A stretch of DNA of 64,000 nucleotides from Actinomyces sp. zg-332. GTDB lineage: Bacteria; Actinomycetota; Actinomycetes; Actinomycetales; Actinomycetaceae. A program made the position numbers and the translations under genes. Below the pieces are notes generated by a model. That model did no database searches and was not told the DNA's origin. It was given only the letters and a program-made list of their open reading frames with translations. This document shows positions 63,618 to 64,000 of the stretch, one piece after another. Within the stretch, counting starts at the first letter, position 1. Each line of letters starts with the position of its first letter. The stretch lies in NCBI RefSeq assembly GCF_011751945.2, contig NZ_CP064951.1, forward strand, positions 1,426,001 to 1,490,000, read 5' to 3'.

Positions 63618-63744
63618 TTAGTTCCTACGATTTATTTGGCAGAATTCGTACCAAAATATACTCATGCTATATAAAGATTATACTATAACTAGAATTTGAA
63701 GAAATTTTCTATCTTTTTTTATAATGATTTTGTATGATTTTCTC

Positions 63745-63912
63745 ATGAAGAAATGGGAATATGTTACTGTACCGTTGCTAATTCATGCAACGAAAGCAAT
63801 ACTCGATCAGTGGGGTGAAGAAGGTTTCGAACTTGTCCAAGTGGTACCAGGCCCTGCCGGTTCTGATAATTTAATCGCATACATGAAAAGGGAAAAATCT
63901 GATGAGCTGTAA
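63745..63912 (+). CDS. DUF4177 family small protein
   Basis: 55-62 residues. KKWEYVTVPLLIHATKAILDQWGEEGFELVQVV is the DUF4177 pattern found next to RidA genes and PBPs in actinobacteria. The start is at 63745 or at an in-frame ATG at 63724; neither has a clear ribosome site. Overlaps the next gene by 11 bp. Function unknown. Confidence 0.82.
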   Translation: MKKWEYVTVPLLIHATKAILDQWGEEGFELVQVVPGPAGSDNLIAYMKREKSDEL

Positions 63913-64000
63913 AAATGGCGAATCCTGTGGCTGCAAATCTAAAGCACAAACTCAGGTTTCTTTAACTCAGCGTTTACAAGAAATGGGATATGAACTTCCT
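63902..64000 (+). CDS. Start of a RidA-like protein (runs off the window)
   Basis: ATG at 63902 followed by an open frame to the window edge (33 codons). The part TQRLQEMGYELP resembles the N-terminus of actinobacterial RidA/YjgF proteins (usual: RLAELGYELP), which deaminate reactive enamines. A Cys-rich leader (CKNGESCGCKS) precedes it and is unusual. Identity depends on unseen sequence. Confidence 0.65.
   Translation, partial: MSCKNGESCGCKSKAQTQVSLTQRLQEMGYELP

Overview
The window comes from an AT-rich (by eye roughly one-third GC) member of the Actinomycetota, most likely a host-associated, anaerobe-capable relative of the Actinomycetaceae. The evidence is an actinobacterial marker set: a DUF5926 protein, a TopA that ends in GRFGPYI repeats and a Lys/Ala/Thr tail instead of zinc fingers, a DUF4244 Flp pilin inside an ssd/tadZ-tadABC locus, adjacent murT-gatD, a DUF4177 gene running into a RidA-type gene beside a bifunctional PBP, and HtaA/HmuTUV haem uptake. 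Oxygen-independent NrdD/NrdG and two LxSTG cell-wall proteins fit a mucosal life. A perfect actinobacterial parS site (20236-20249), a near-perfect one (49278-49291) and several DnaA boxes suggest the segment lies in the origin-proximal part of the chromosome.

Layout. 1-2.8 kb: methionine importer metN-metI-metQ (minus). 3.2-7.8 kb: a Bce-type two-component system plus ABC exporter (minus) with a BceR-like operator in front of the transporter genes. 8.2-8.6 kb: tRNA-Ser(TGA), tRNA-Ser(GCT), tRNA-Arg(ACG). 8.9-14 kb (plus): a 1312-residue cell-wall-anchored DUF11-repeat protein and a CPBP membrane protease. 14-14.7 kb: a gene-free stretch with three hairpins. 14.7-16.9 kb: murT-gatD. 17.4-20.2 kb: an AGE-family sugar isomerase and a HAD phosphatase. 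20.4-27.3 kb (minus): DUF5926, family-2 glycosyltransferase, lipid kinase, a large membrane alkaline-phosphatase-like protein and serS.

27.7-35.2 kb: phosphoglucomutase, an MFS transporter and an alpha/beta-hydrolase-fold protein without its nucleophile (both minus), then plus-strand genes for a YtxH-like protein, a ferritin-VIT1 iron exporter, a TRIC/UPF0126 membrane protein and an exported HNH nuclease. 35.2-41 kb (minus): haem acquisition, htaA-hmuT-(716-bp gap)-hmuUV. 41-49 kb (minus): hisS, then topA-tmk-holB, then a methyltransferase. 49.3-52.7 kb (minus): a small membrane protein and nrdD-nrdG behind two NrdR boxes. 53-58.7 kb: a PAP2 phosphatase, then a Tad/Flp pilus operon (plus). 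58.8-64 kb: zinc alcohol dehydrogenase, tRNA-Pro(CGG), metallophosphoesterase, a class A PBP (minus), then DUF4177 and the start of a RidA-like gene (plus).

The genes mostly concern the cell envelope (MurT/GatD, PBP, lipid kinase/glycosyltransferase, PAP2, wall-anchored proteins, Tad pilus), iron (haem uptake balanced by an MbfA-like exporter), anaerobic dNTP synthesis and replication (tmk, holB, topA, nrdDG, DnaA boxes, parS). The most unusual observation is that GatD, which supplies ammonia for lipid II amidation, has Ser instead of its catalytic Cys at position 94, while its partner MurT has lost the cysteines of its zinc ribbon. The second is a family of extended DnaA-box motifs, AGTTATCCACATTTT, at five promoter-proximal places.
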